Source: Alloacidobacterium sp035547425 (lineage in GTDB: Bacteria; Acidobacteriota; Terriglobia; Terriglobales; Acidobacteriaceae). Taken from it: a DNA stretch of 64,000 nucleotides. The translations under genes and the position numbers were made by a program. Below, one piece after another: positions 16,662 through 26,199 of this stretch (position 1 is the first letter of the stretch; every line of letters starts with the position of its first letter). The DNA is taken from positions 1 to 64,000 of the forward strand of contig DASZUU010000008.1 of the NCBI GenBank assembly GCA_035547425.1, read 5' to 3'. The notes beneath the pieces are model-generated. The model saw only the letters and a list, made by a program, of their open reading frames with translations, had not been told where the DNA came from and made no database searches.

Positions 16662-19175
16662 TCAGCTAAAACGAAGGCGGTAGCTTCGGCCCTTTTCCAG
16701 CATTGCTCCAACGTTACCGTCTGCTACTTTGGAAAGCTGTACGTTTTCGTTGCCTGCCACGATGGCAGTGATACTTTGTTCATGCGGCGCGCGGAAGCTG
16801 TAGTTGCCGGAAACTGCCGGACGAATGACGCAGGTTACCGCCTTGCCATTCTGCCAGCTCAGATCAATTTCCGCGCCCGGACGCACACGCAGCCCTTTTA
16901 CATTTCCGCTCGGCCACGCTGCAGGAAGTGCAGGCAGCAAATCAATTCCGTCATGGCTCTGCACCAGCATTTCAGCCATGGCCGCAGTTGTTCCAAAGTT
17001 GCCGTCTATCTGAAAAATAGGGGCTTTTTCAGCGGGATGTGTATCGAAGAGATTGATGTTCGTACTGTGCTGCATCAGCATGGATAAAGATTCCCATGCC
17101 TTATCGCCTTCTCCAAGACGCGCCCAGAAACAGATAGCCCACGCGCGGCTCCAACCGGTATACGCGCCGCCGTGAGCAAGACGCCGCTCCAGTGACGCAC
17201 GCGCAGCTTTTGCCAGAGCAGGCGTGCGTCGCGGAGTGATTTCATCGCCGGGATAGAGCGGATACATGTGAGACATGTGACGCTGCCCCGGCGTACTTTC
17301 TTCAAAGTCGATGGACCACTCCTGTAACTGACCCCATCTTCCTATCTGGTATGGAACGAGTTTTGCGCGGGCGGCGTCCAGCTTCGCAGCAAAATCACTG
17401 TCGATGCCTAGTTCTTTTGAGGCAGCAATGCAGTTTGAAAAGAGCTCGCGAATGAGAGCCATATCCATGGTGCAGCCTGCGCTGGTCATGGCCGGCTTAC
17501 CGTCGGGAGCCATGAAGTCGTTTTCTGTTGAGAACGAAGGGCATGTGGTGAGATGGCCTTTGCCGTCTTCAATCAGCCATGACAGGCAAAATTCCGCAGA
17601 GCCTTTCATCAGTGGATAGGCTCGGTTACGCAAAAATGCGCGATCCTGTGTGAAGCGATAATGCTCGTAAAGATGCGCGCAGAGCCAGGGGCCGCTCATT
17701 CCCCAGTTTGCCCAGGTAGGAGCGCCGACGCCCATTCCTACAGGACTGGTGGCGCGCCAGAGATCGATGTTGTGATGCGAGACCCATCCCGGCAATCCGT
17801 AAGTTTCCTGCGCCGTGCGCGCGCCCGTCCGGCTTACATCTTCCAGCCAGTTGAATAAAGGTTCCGCGCATTCGCTCAGATTGCAGGTTTCGGCGTGCCA
17901 GTAATTCATCTGCACATTGATGTTGGATGTCCAGTTGCTGCTCCATGGAGGCGTGATCTGATAGCTCCAGATACCCTGCAGATTCGCAGGCTGTGAGCCG
18001 GGGCGAGAGCTGCTGATGAGCAGATAACGCCCGTACTGAAAATAGAGCGCAAGAAGGGAAGGATCGGGTGACGCGGCGAAACTTTTCAAGCGCTGATCGG
18101 TTGGCTGTTGCAGGTTTTGCTTGCCGAGATCGAGCGAGACACGCTGGAAGAGTCTTTGATAATCATTGATGTGAAGGCTTTTAAGCGATGAGAAGGATTT
18201 TGCGGTGGCAGCGGCAAGAGTGTGAGTAGCTTTTTCCGTTATTTCGTTGAGCGGAGTATCCGGCTTCGATTGAAAATCGCGGTATCCAGTTGCTGCCGAT
18301 AGGAACACGGTGAATGCGGACGCATCGGCAATGACAAGCCGGTTTGCTCCTGCATGAATGGTTCCTCCTTGAAGCTGCACTTCAAGCACAGCGGCAAAAT
18401 ACATTCCCACGCCAGGTTCATCGGATAAGACAACGGGCTTTTCGCTGTCAGGGTGGCCGGCCCCGGCAATATGCGCAGCGGCTTTGCCTGTAAGAAGCAG
18501 GCGATTTTTGCCTAGAGTCCTTACTTCATTTTGAAGCGGCCCATCCAAGGTTAAGCTGCAATTGATCTGCCGAGGCTTGCTCGCGCGCATGCGTAGCACA
18601 ATTACCTGATCGGGAGCGGAGGCAAAGGTTTCACGTTCATATTGAACGTCGCCTACGGAGTAGCGGATAGAGGAGCATGCGGTGTGAAGGTTGAGTTCTC
18701 GCCGATAATCTGTGGCAGCGCCGGAATGTTGAAAGTCGATTCTCAAATTACCAAGCGGCTGATAGGCCTCTGCAAACTGCCCCTGCATCTTTTTGCAGAT
18801 GCTGTCGGCCAGGTGATAATCCTGCTGCTCAAGCACGGCCTTTCTCACAGCATCAAGATGATTTTTCGCGTCAAGGTTGTTGCCATCGCTTGGCTGGCCC
18901 GACCATAAAGTGTCTTCATTGAGCTGAAGAGTTTCTTTATGAGACTCGCCCTTTTCGCCGCCGCCAAAAACCATGGCTCCCAGCCGTCCGTTGCCGATAG
19001 GGAGAGCATCTACCCATTGGGCCGCGGGCTTGTCGTACCAGAGAAGCAGATCGTCTGAAGTGGCGGTCGCAGCAGGCGCAAGACCGTGAGCAAAGGCAAG
19101 GTGTTTTTTAAGAGAAAGCGTGCCGAGTGTAGCGGAGGCAGTAGAGAGAAAACGGCGGCGAGTAAATCTTCCCAT
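16662..19175 (-). CDS. Glycoside hydrolase family 95 protein (alpha-L-fucosidase type)
   Basis: 837 aa, starting with a twin-arginine signal (RRRFLSTASATLGTLSL), so it is probably exported folded by Tat. The N-terminal beta domain begins LLLWYDKPAAQWVDALPIGN GRLGAMVFGG. The (alpha/alpha)6 barrel carries the family's active-site segments: NINVQMNYWHAE (paired Asn), CPSFSTENDF (Glu) and FQIDGNFG (Asp). GH95 enzymes are inverting alpha-1,2-L-fucosidases or act on alpha-L-galactosyl residues. Length fits the family. It faces the receptor cluster and may process the glycan taken up by it; the substrate is not determinable from sequence. Confidence 0.9.
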   Translation of the reverse strand: MGRFTRRRFLSTASATLGTLSLKKHLAFAHGLAPAATATSDDLLLWYDKPAAQWVDALPIGNGRLGAMVFGGGEKGESHKETLQLNEDTLWSGQPSDGNNLDAKNHLDAVRKAVLEQQDYHLADSICKKMQGQFAEAYQPLGNLRIDFQHSGAATDYRRELNLHTACSSIRYSVGDVQYERETFASAPDQVIVLRMRASKPRQINCSLTLDGPLQNEVRTLGKNRLLLTGKAAAHIAGAGHPDSEKPVVLSDEPGVGMYFAAVLEVQLQGGTIHAGANRLVIADASAFTVFLSAATGYRDFQSKPDTPLNEITEKATHTLAAATAKSFSSLKSLHINDYQRLFQRVSLDLGKQNLQQPTDQRLKSFAASPDPSLLALYFQYGRYLLISSSRPGSQPANLQGIWSYQITPPWSSNWTSNINVQMNYWHAETCNLSECAEPLFNWLEDVSRTGARTAQETYGLPGWVSHHNIDLWRATSPVGMGVGAPTWANWGMSGPWLCAHLYEHYRFTQDRAFLRNRAYPLMKGSAEFCLSWLIEDGKGHLTTCPSFSTENDFMAPDGKPAMTSAGCTMDMALIRELFSNCIAASKELGIDSDFAAKLDAARAKLVPYQIGRWGQLQEWSIDFEESTPGQRHMSHMYPLYPGDEITPRRTPALAKAARASLERRLAHGGAYTGWSRAWAICFWARLGEGDKAWESLSMLMQHSTNINLFDTHPAEKAPIFQIDGNFGTTAAMAEMLVQSHDGIDLLPALPAAWPSGNVKGLRVRPGAEIDLSWQNGKAVTCVIRPAVSGNYSFRAPHEQSITAIVAGNENVQLSKVADGNVGAMLEKGRSYRLRFS

Positions 19176-19225
19176 AGTTTTGATGTGGCGGCCCTTCTGA
19201 AAATCGGATCAGGCCTATTGTATGA

Positions 19226-19259
19226 GAAGAAAAGGGCGCGATGCTTCCACAACGCACCC
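19226..19259 (-). terminator. Terminator after the RND efflux operon
   Basis: On the minus strand GGGTGCG pairs with CGCGCCC (one G-T wobble) across a 12-nt loop and is followed by TTTTCTT, directly after the stop at 19272. It also separates the efflux operon from the GH95 gene downstream on the same strand. Confidence 0.55.
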
Positions 19260-19271
19260 TGTATTGCACCA

Positions 19272-22200
19272 TTAACTTAATAAGTGATGCTCCATCTCTA
19301 CATCGGCAATGTCTTGAGGCTTACCCTCAAAGAAGGAATAGAGACAGGGAACAATGACGAGCGTTAATAATGTGGATGTGACCAATCCACCGATAACGAC
19401 GATAGCTAGTGGCCGCTGGATTTCCGATCCCGGACCGGTTGCAAACAAAAATGGAACCAGACCGAGAGCTGCAACTGTTGCGGTCATCATAACGGGGCGA
19501 AAGCGTAGGCGAGTCCCTTCCATGATGGCGTCCTTTTGTGATAATCCGCCTTCACGCAGTTTGCGAATATAGGAGACGAGAACCACGCCATTGAGCACGG
19601 CGATGCCCCATAGAGCGATAAATCCAACAGAGGCAGGTACAGATAGATATTCTCCGGTAAAAAAGAGGCCAAAGACTCCACCAATCGAAGCGCAGGGAAG
19701 CACCGTGATGATGAGAGCTGCGAAGCGCACAGAGTTGAAGAGTAAGAAAAGCAGGAAGAATATCGCTCCAATCGTGATTGGCACAATAATCATGAGATGG
19801 TGCATGGCGCGCTGCATGTTTTGGAACTGCCCGCCCCATTGAATAAAATATCCAGGAGGCAACGGCACTTCAGCATTTACCTTGCGCTGCAATTCGGCTA
19901 CAAAACCACCCAGATCACGGTCTTGCACATTGACTCCGACAACGATGCGGCGCTTGCCCATATCCCGATTGATCTGTGCCGGCCCTTCCACCACTTCGAT
20001 CTTTGCCAGGTAATCGAGGGGAACCTTTGGGCCGCCAGGAGCTGAGATGAGAATCTGCTTTATATCATCCACTGTCCGGCGATCGGATGCCGGCAGACGT
20101 ACGATTGCCTGGAAGCGACGCTCACCTTCGTAGATTTCTGTTGCAGATTTACCTGCAATTGCCATTTCGATGGTGCTGTTCACGTCAGCGGCATTCAATC
20201 CATATCGGGCGATGGCATCGCGATCAATCGCAATCGTGAGATATTGCTGGCCACCGACGCGATCGACACGCGTATCCTGCGTGCCGCGGATAGTCGAAGC
20301 GATTTTGGCAATTTGCTGCGCTTTTTCAATCAATGTATCGAGATCATCGCCAAAAATTTTAATGGCAACATCGGCGCGTACACCTGACACCATCTCGTCG
20401 ACGCGATCGGAGATCGGCTGCGACATCACAAGATTGATCCCCGGAACAGCCAGCAGGGCCTTGCGCATTGTTTCAGCAATCTTTTCCTGTGTCAGGCCGC
20501 TGGGGCGCTTGTCATACGGTGTCAACGTGGCGATTACGTCGGCTTCATTCGGGCCAGCCGGATCGGCAGGAGATTCACCGCGCCCAATTCGTGAAACAAC
20601 ACTTTCAACGCCCTGGATGGGTTTCATAAGGCGCTGCATCTGCAGTTCCATGCGGATCGACTCGTCAAGCGAAATATTGGGAACGCGGTCCGCATTTGGA
20701 GAGAGGGTGCCTTCCTGCATTTCAGGAATAAATGCCGTGCCAAGAAAAGGAAAGACGCAAAGGGATGCCGCAAACAAAGCTATAACGGCAGCAATGCTCT
20801 TCCTTCTATTTCGAGTGGCCCATCCGAGCAGGTAGTTATAAGGCTTGCGCAACAGTGCGACAAGCCAGGTGTCCTTTTCTGACCCGCCCTTCAGCATGAA
20901 GCATGACAGGGCTGGAGAGAGTGTGAGCGAAAGCACGAGCGAGATCAGCAGCGCGATAGCAATTGTGTAGGCGAGAGGGGAGAACATCTTGCCCTCGGTT
21001 CCTTCGAGCGTCATTAAGGGAAGGAAAACGAGAACAATAATAGTGACGCCGAAGATGACCGGAGTGGCCACCTCGATAACAGCTTCAAAAACGATATGCA
21101 CACGACTTTCGCTGCTGCCATGACTGAGTTTTGCAAATACGTTCTCAACTACGACAACAGAGCCATCGACCATCAGTCCGATGGCGATTGCTAGACCGCC
21201 GAGCGACATGAGATTGGCAGATAGCCCAAAGTGGTTCATTACCAGAAATGTGATCAGCGGCGTGAGCAGGAGGTTTGAACTAACAATCAGGCTGGAGCGA
21301 AGGTCTCCGAGAAATAAAAACAATACCACTACAACGAGCACAATGCCTTCGCCGAGAACTTCTGTAACCGTGTGGATGGCCGCATCAACCAATTTCGAGC
21401 GGTCATAGTATGGAACAATTTTGAGCCCGCCCGGAATCATGTTCTTACTGTTGATTTCAGCAACACGATCCTTAATGCGACTGACAATTTCTTTGGCGTT
21501 GCCTCCGGAGGTCATGAGCACAACGCCGCCAACAGCCTCGGTATAACCGCCTTTTACCATGGCGCCATAGCGCACTTCTTCACCGATGCGAACATCGGCC
21601 ACATCGCGGATATAAACCGGAGTGCCGGCGCTCTCCTTCAGAACGATCGATCGAATATCGTCAACGCCGCGAATAAGGCCAACACTTCGAATCAGATATT
21701 GCTCAGCATGTTGGGGAAGAATGCCGCCGCCAGCATTTTCATTGTTACGTTGCAGCGCACTGTATACATCTTCGATGGTAAGCCCGTAATAACGCAATTT
21801 TTGCGGATCAACAAGCGTCTCATACTGTTTAACAAAGCCGCCCGTAGAGTTGATTTCGGCCACTCCGGGAATGGAGCGCAGTAGCGGCCGCACCACCCAG
21901 TCCTGAATTGTGCGGCGCTGGATCAACTCATCGTGCGTAAGAGGATGCTCGCCTTCACCCGGCAGCTCAAGAGTGTACTGATAGACTTCGCCTAAAGCAT
22001 TGGTTACCGGCCCTAACACAGGAGTGACTCCCTCAGGCATGCGTTCGCGTGCTTCGCTTAAGCGTTCGCTAACCAGTTGGCGCTCGAAGTAGACGCTCTT
22101 TCCATCTTCAAAGACAAGCGTGATGAGTGAGAGACCAGGCTTATTCAGCGAGCGCATATCTGTGAGGCCGGGCAGGCCGGTCATGGCGATTTCGAGCGGG

Positions 22201-22397
22201 ACGGTGACAAAACGCTCTACTTCTTCCGGAGACTTTCCAGGCGCTTCGGTTGCAACCTGTACTTGCACATTTGTGACATCGGGAAATGCGTCCACCGATA
22301 AATGCTTCGCAGCATTCACGCCAAAAAGAAGCAGGATTGCAGCGATAACAACAACAATAAGGCGCTGCTTCACAACGGCAGAGATGAGAGCGCGCAT
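19272..22397 (-). CDS. Heavy-metal-efflux-type RND transporter subunit
   Basis: A 1041-aa inner-membrane proton-driven pump (CzcA/CusA family, HME-RND). It starts with a membrane segment (QRLIVVVIAAILLLFGVNAA) and the typical SVDAFPDVTNVQVQV. Two large periplasmic loops and twelve membrane helices are expected from the hydrophobic pattern. The helix-4 signature reads AIGLMVDGSVVVVEN, differing from both the DFG...VDGA form of zinc/cobalt/cadmium pumps and the AIGAMVDAA form of copper/silver pumps, so the metal (or other substrate) is left open. Start and stop of consecutive genes overlap (TAATG) with the membrane fusion gene. It is the last gene of a tolC-mfp-rnd operon probably driven by sigma-54. 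Confidence 0.93.
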   Translation of the reverse strand: MRALISAVVKQRLIVVVIAAILLLFGVNAAKHLSVDAFPDVTNVQVQVATEAPGKSPEEVERFVTVPLEIAMTGLPGLTDMRSLNKPGLSLITLVFEDGKSVYFERQLVSERLSEARERMPEGVTPVLGPVTNALGEVYQYTLELPGEGEHPLTHDELIQRRTIQDWVVRPLLRSIPGVAEINSTGGFVKQYETLVDPQKLRYYGLTIEDVYSALQRNNENAGGGILPQHAEQYLIRSVGLIRGVDDIRSIVLKESAGTPVYIRDVADVRIGEEVRYGAMVKGGYTEAVGGVVLMTSGGNAKEIVSRIKDRVAEINSKNMIPGGLKIVPYYDRSKLVDAAIHTVTEVLGEGIVLVVVVLFLFLGDLRSSLIVSSNLLLTPLITFLVMNHFGLSANLMSLGGLAIAIGLMVDGSVVVVENVFAKLSHGSSESRVHIVFEAVIEVATPVIFGVTIIVLVFLPLMTLEGTEGKMFSPLAYTIAIALLISLVLSLTLSPALSCFMLKGGSEKDTWLVALLRKPYNYLLGWATRNRRKSIAAVIALFAASLCVFPFLGTAFIPEMQEGTLSPNADRVPNISLDESIRMELQMQRLMKPIQGVESVVSRIGRGESPADPAGPNEADVIATLTPYDKRPSGLTQEKIAETMRKALLAVPGINLVMSQPISDRVDEMVSGVRADVAIKIFGDDLDTLIEKAQQIAKIASTIRGTQDTRVDRVGGQQYLTIAIDRDAIARYGLNAADVNSTIEMAIAGKSATEIYEGERRFQAIVRLPASDRRTVDDIKQILISAPGGPKVPLDYLAKIEVVEGPAQINRDMGKRRIVVGVNVQDRDLGGFVAELQRKVNAEVPLPPGYFIQWGGQFQNMQRAMHHLMIIVPITIGAIFFLLFLLFNSVRFAALIITVLPCASIGGVFGLFFTGEYLSVPASVGFIALWGIAVLNGVVLVSYIRKLREGGLSQKDAIMEGTRLRFRPVMMTATVAALGLVPFLFATGPGSEIQRPLAIVVIGGLVTSTLLTLVIVPCLYSFFEGKPQDIADVEMEHHLLS

Positions 22398-23566
22398 TAT
22401 TCCGATCCTTTCAAAAGATCCTGCTTGCGTTTGTTGTTGAGGTGGAAAGCGCCGTCGAGCACGATCTCTTCGTCCTGCGATAAGCCGCTGACAAGAACAC
22501 GCGAGTCCTGTGTTTCCGGACCCAGTTCTACTTCGCGCAAGATAAATGCGCCCGGCTTGGCCTGAACAAAAACATGATCTTTATTGTCTTCGCGCACTAC
22601 AGCGGTGCTGGGTATCAGCAATTTTTTTTCCGGGCGGCTTTCAAATGTCATCGTTGCCAACATCTCCGGCTTAAACAAGCCGCTGGAATTTAAAAGATTC
22701 ATGCGAGCCTGTATTGTTCGAGTTTCCGGATTGACGATAGGGCTCACATAAGAGAGATGGCCTTCAATCCTCGAATCTGGCAGAGAAGGGATGCCGGCAA
22801 TTACGGTTTTTCCTACATGGATACCTGCTGCGCGCTCTTCGGGCACATCTGCGACCAGCCATACATTGGATAGATCGGCAACGAGGAAGGCAAGTTCGGC
22901 GGGCTGGACAATTTGGCCGATCGTAACTTTACGTTCGAGCACGGTGCCGGAAATACTGGCGATAATCGGATAATCGGAATTCAGCTTACGCGTAGTTTCC
23001 AATTGATGAATCGCATGATCTGACATGCCGAGCCCGCGTAGCTGTGCCCGCAATGCGGATACTTCCGCGTTCGCCTGCAAAAGCTCTGCTTCGCGCCGCT
23101 GCAACTCCGCAGTTCCTATCACATCTGATTGCACAAGCTGCTTGGCCCGCGCGGCGGATTGTTCCGATAACTGTTGTTGTGAGTAAGCTTTGATAAAGGA
23201 GAATTGCGTATCGGAAAGCGCGGTGCTATGGAGGGTTGCCAATACTTGACCGCGCGAAACATGCTGGCCTTCAAAGACCAGTAGCTTTGTGATGCGGCCA
23301 TCGACAGGAGAGCCGATGCGCGCAACCCGCGAGGCGTCTGTTTCCACCCGAGCTGATACCTTCTCCTGCGCTGTAACTTCTTTCCACTCCGGCCTGCCTA
23401 TTTTGATCTGCGACAGCAGATTCTCAGAGACATGCACTTCCAGCGGATTTTCCGCGTACTGTGCTGCCGTCTTGCTTGCCTCCGCCGCATGCTTGCATCC
23501 GCTTGCGCTCACGAGCACAGCGCTCGCTATAAGAAGTAGAGAAATGTTTCGTAGTGTGGATTTCAC
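22397..23566 (-). CDS. RND efflux periplasmic adaptor (membrane fusion) lipoprotein
   Basis: 389 aa. The N-terminus is a lipoprotein signal with lipobox ending VSASGC (Cys near 24). A barrel-sandwich/lipoyl half motif (VDGRITKLLVFEGQHVSRGQ) is followed by a long alpha-helical hairpin (about residues 130-185), the second lipoyl half (ISGTVLERKVTIGQIVQP) and beta-barrel and membrane-proximal domains. It links the RND pump to the TolC-like channel. It starts 4 nt inside the outer-membrane gene (ATGA) and ends 1 nt into the pump gene, so all three are translationally coupled. There is no His/Met-rich metal-binding tail, which gives no help with the substrate. Confidence 0.92.
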   Translation of the reverse strand: MKSTLRNISLLLIASAVLVSASGCKHAAEASKTAAQYAENPLEVHVSENLLSQIKIGRPEWKEVTAQEKVSARVETDASRVARIGSPVDGRITKLLVFEGQHVSRGQVLATLHSTALSDTQFSFIKAYSQQQLSEQSAARAKQLVQSDVIGTAELQRREAELLQANAEVSALRAQLRGLGMSDHAIHQLETTRKLNSDYPIIASISGTVLERKVTIGQIVQPAELAFLVADLSNVWLVADVPEERAAGIHVGKTVIAGIPSLPDSRIEGHLSYVSPIVNPETRTIQARMNLLNSSGLFKPEMLATMTFESRPEKKLLIPSTAVVREDNKDHVFVQAKPGAFILREVELGPETQDSRVLVSGLSQDEEIVLDGAFHLNNKRKQDLLKGSE

Positions 23567-24852
23567 AGGCCGCCTCCCACTGGTGTAACTCCCAGTTCCT
23601 CCAAATCAATCCATGCAGATTCGCGCGCGTACATTGCGTCCAGCAGGTCGTCTCGTACTCCCTGCAAAACGCGTTGCGCGTCCAGGACTTCAAGAATGCC
23701 GCGCTCCCCGAATTTATAGGCGGAGCGGGCAGCGTCTACTGCCGCTTGTGCTTCATGCAGTGATCCAGCCTGCAGGCTCTCTACCTGCTCGTCGCTGATT
23801 TTGTATTGGTCATAGGCGCGCTCGAGAGCAGCGGTAATCTCAAGCTCCCGCCGTTTTTCTGCCGCTTCCGATCGTTTGATCTGGGCATCGGCCTCGGCGA
23901 TCTGACCTTTTCTTCTATCCCATAGCGGCAGTTGAATGTTCACGCCGAAGCGGTAGAAGGTGATATCCGGCTGTACTTCGTATTCGCCATAAAAAGTAGG
24001 TTGAGGAATGCGCAATGCTCGCTGATCGACGGCTACAGCTTGCGACCTGGCAGTCAACGCCTTCGATTCGGATAGGGCCGGATGGCTTGCCAGAACGACT
24101 GTTCTGAGTTGATCCAGCGGAGCGAGCTGCACGCGATTATCGAGTGATCCTTGTGGATCGAAGTTCGTGCCTGGCGGTGCGCCCATGACGGCACGCAAAA
24201 TTGCCTGTGAATTCGCCAGTTCGATCTCTGCCGAATTCACCTGTGATCGCGCTCGCGCCAGTTCCGCTTCTGCGCGCGTCAGCTCGAGACGGCCTTTTTC
24301 TCCGACATTCACTTCGACACTCACGCGACGGCGCAGGTCTTCCACCAATGCGAAATTTTCCTTTGCATGTCGTACTTCTTCTTTGCGGCGCAGCACATCG
24401 TAAAAGGCATGTTTTACTTCAGCAATCACAGAAAGCCGCACGCCCTTTTCCTGATATTCGCTGCTGACAAACTCAAGCTTCGAGGCCTTGATACGGGCTC
24501 GGCGTTCTGAGGGAATTTCAATTGTTTGTGAAGCATTGTAGTGCTGCAATAATCCCGGTACGCCCGGGGTCGCGATAGGCCGGGCGCTTTGATTGCCGGC
24601 AAGAAACTCAATGGAAGGGTTGGTATAGGCTTTCGCTTTTTGGATTCCGGCGCGGGCCTGTTCCACGGCAGCCGAGGAATCGCGGAGCTGCGGATTATTT
24701 TGCTCAGCTAGAGACAGCGCCTGTTCCAGCGTTAGCGGACGGCCGGAATCTTGCACATCCGGACCCTGAATCTGCGCAACAGTCTGTGATTGTCCCGCTT
24801 GAGCAGAAGGCAAAAAAGAAACAGCTAAAAAAGCAATCGAGAATAAGTGCAC
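23563..24852 (-). CDS. TolC-like outer membrane efflux protein
   Basis: 429 aa, OEP family, first gene of the efflux operon. A short signal peptide (LFSIAFLAVSFLPSAQA) precedes two OEP repeats with long helices (for example LTLEQALSLAEQNNPQLRDS). The start is GTG at 24852; an in-frame stop two codons upstream excludes any earlier start. No Shine-Dalgarno is present, and the predicted sigma-54 transcription start falls at about 24853, so the mRNA may be leaderless. It makes the outer-membrane channel for the RND/adaptor pair. Confidence 0.9.
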   Translation of the reverse strand: MHLFSIAFLAVSFLPSAQAGQSQTVAQIQGPDVQDSGRPLTLEQALSLAEQNNPQLRDSSAAVEQARAGIQKAKAYTNPSIEFLAGNQSARPIATPGVPGLLQHYNASQTIEIPSERRARIKASKLEFVSSEYQEKGVRLSVIAEVKHAFYDVLRRKEEVRHAKENFALVEDLRRRVSVEVNVGEKGRLELTRAEAELARARSQVNSAEIELANSQAILRAVMGAPPGTNFDPQGSLDNRVQLAPLDQLRTVVLASHPALSESKALTARSQAVAVDQRALRIPQPTFYGEYEVQPDITFYRFGVNIQLPLWDRRKGQIAEADAQIKRSEAAEKRRELEITAALERAYDQYKISDEQVESLQAGSLHEAQAAVDAARSAYKFGERGILEVLDAQRVLQGVRDDLLDAMYARESAWIDLEELGVTPVGGGL

Positions 24853-24863
24853 GCTCTACACTG

Positions 24864-24880
24864 TGCAAATGCAATGCCAA
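24864..24880 (-). promoter_or_regulatory. Sigma-54 (-24/-12) promoter of the efflux operon
   Basis: Minus-strand TTGGCATTGCATTTGCA has the invariant GG and GC separated by exactly 10 nt and matches TGGCAY-N4-TTGCW. It lies immediately upstream of the tolC-like gene and opposite a gene pair that encodes an NtrC-type activator, which requires such a promoter. Predicted start about 24853. Confidence 0.8.
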
Positions 24881-24950
24881 ATTTAAATACAGTAATTTGT
24901 TATACGGATATGCGAAATGTTGAACGTATCGGTACAGGACAGAAGATGAT

Positions 24951-24966
24951 TGTCCCAAATGGGACA
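24951..24966. promoter_or_regulatory. Candidate enhancer site for the NtrC-type regulator
   Basis: TGTCCC-AAAT-GGGACA is a perfect 6-bp inverted repeat centred about 105 nt upstream of the predicted sigma-54 start, the usual distance for enhancer-binding proteins. Another GGACA half-site is at 24937-24941, inverted relative to the left arm. The assignment is inference from symmetry and distance. It could also affect expression of the kinase/regulator pair on the plus strand. Confidence 0.6.
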
Positions 24967-25038
24967 GGTTTGCGGCGCTATCGATGACGGCCGGCTGATG
25001 TTACGAATGGAATGCTATTTGCAACAGGAGTGCTCGCA

Positions 25039-26199
25039 ATGCAGATCGCACAACCAACTCCGGCTACTTACCGCTATCCTGTCATTATGGGATGGAGTCC
25101 ACGTTTGTGGCTGGAGCGTTCAGCTTCGGGAGCGTTATTGATAGCGCTGTTTCTTCTGGTGCTGGCGCTGCTCACGCTCGTTGTTCCCGGATCAGAGATT
25201 GAATCACACAACGTTCTCCATCATTTGAATTTTTTACCGCTGATGGTCGCGGGGATGCTTTTCGGATGGCGTGGAGCGGCTATAGCCAGTGTTTTCGCGG
25301 CAGTCGTGAATGCTCCGATTATCCATCATCACTGGCAGAAGTTCCCCTTAGACGCAAAAGATCAAATTGTTGAATTATGTATTTTCAGCGCAGCAGGATT
25401 GATAGCCGGTTATCTCTCTGACCGCGAACGTGCTCAGCGCACCAGCCTGGAGCGGACAAAGCGCGAGCTGGAAAAGGTCTACACAGAATTGCAGGAAAAT
25501 ATTGCCAGTATGAAAAAGGCGGAGCGCCTTTCGGCAGCAGGCCGTCTTTCTGCCAGCCTAGCGCATGAGATACGCAATCCCCTCGCCAGCATTTCCGGCG
25601 CCGCAGGTATTTTAAAACGGGGAACAGGATCGGCTGAATACGTCCGTGACTGCCTGGAGATTATCGATAAGGAATCGCAACGGTTAAATAAGCTGCTTAC
25701 CGGCTTTCTGAATTTTGCACGACCGCGATCGCCGAGATTGCAGCGCACCGACCCGGATGCGATTCTTGGCTCAGTTTCTGCTCTTGCTTTGCATGCCGCG
25801 CAAGCCGGCAATATTTCGATCGTTCATCAGCGAGCTGCGGATTCACCCGAGATCGAGTGCGATCCCGAGCAGCTGAAGCAGGTGCTGTTAAATTTGCTGA
25901 TTAATGCCATCGATGCTTCTCCTGCCGGCTCTACTATTCGGCTTAGAACGGTGGTCGAAGAGCATTTGCTTGCGTTGGAAGTTGAGGATAGTGGGAGCGG
26001 AATTCCGGAAGAATTAACGGATCAGATTTTCGATCCATTCTTTACTACCAAACCCAGCGGGACCGGTTTGGGCCTGGCGATTTCGTCGATGATTGTAGCG
26101 CAGCATGATGGCGCGCTGATTTTTCATCGCAATGCAGGCGGTGGAAGTACTTTTCGTATCGAATTGCCGCTGCATAAGGAGCGCGCACTTGGCCAATGA
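25039..26199 (+). CDS. Membrane sensor histidine kinase
   Basis: 386 aa. Three hydrophobic segments (about residues 31-50, 63-92 and 109-126) form the membrane input region with no obvious periplasmic metal-binding loop. A coiled coil (about 130-165) leads to the HisKA H-box SLAHEIRNPLASIS with phospho-acceptor His176. The HATPase domain shows LLNLLINAID (N box), DSGSGIP and GTGLGLAI (G boxes). ATG at 25039 is favoured by AGGAG 8 nt upstream; an ATG at 25012 is less well placed. The following regulator overlaps its 3' end by 11 nt. It probably phosphorylates that regulator and so controls the divergent efflux operon. The signal is unknown. Confidence 0.9.
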   Translation: MQIAQPTPATYRYPVIMGWSPRLWLERSASGALLIALFLLVLALLTLVVPGSEIESHNVLHHLNFLPLMVAGMLFGWRGAAIASVFAAVVNAPIIHHHWQKFPLDAKDQIVELCIFSAAGLIAGYLSDRERAQRTSLERTKRELEKVYTELQENIASMKKAERLSAAGRLSASLAHEIRNPLASISGAAGILKRGTGSAEYVRDCLEIIDKESQRLNKLLTGFLNFARPRSPRLQRTDPDAILGSVSALALHAAQAGNISIVHQRAADSPEIECDPEQLKQVLLNLLINAIDASPAGSTIRLRTVVEEHLLALEVEDSGSGIPEELTDQIFDPFFTTKPSGTGLGLAISSMIVAQHDGALIFHRNAGGGSTFRIELPLHKERALGQ

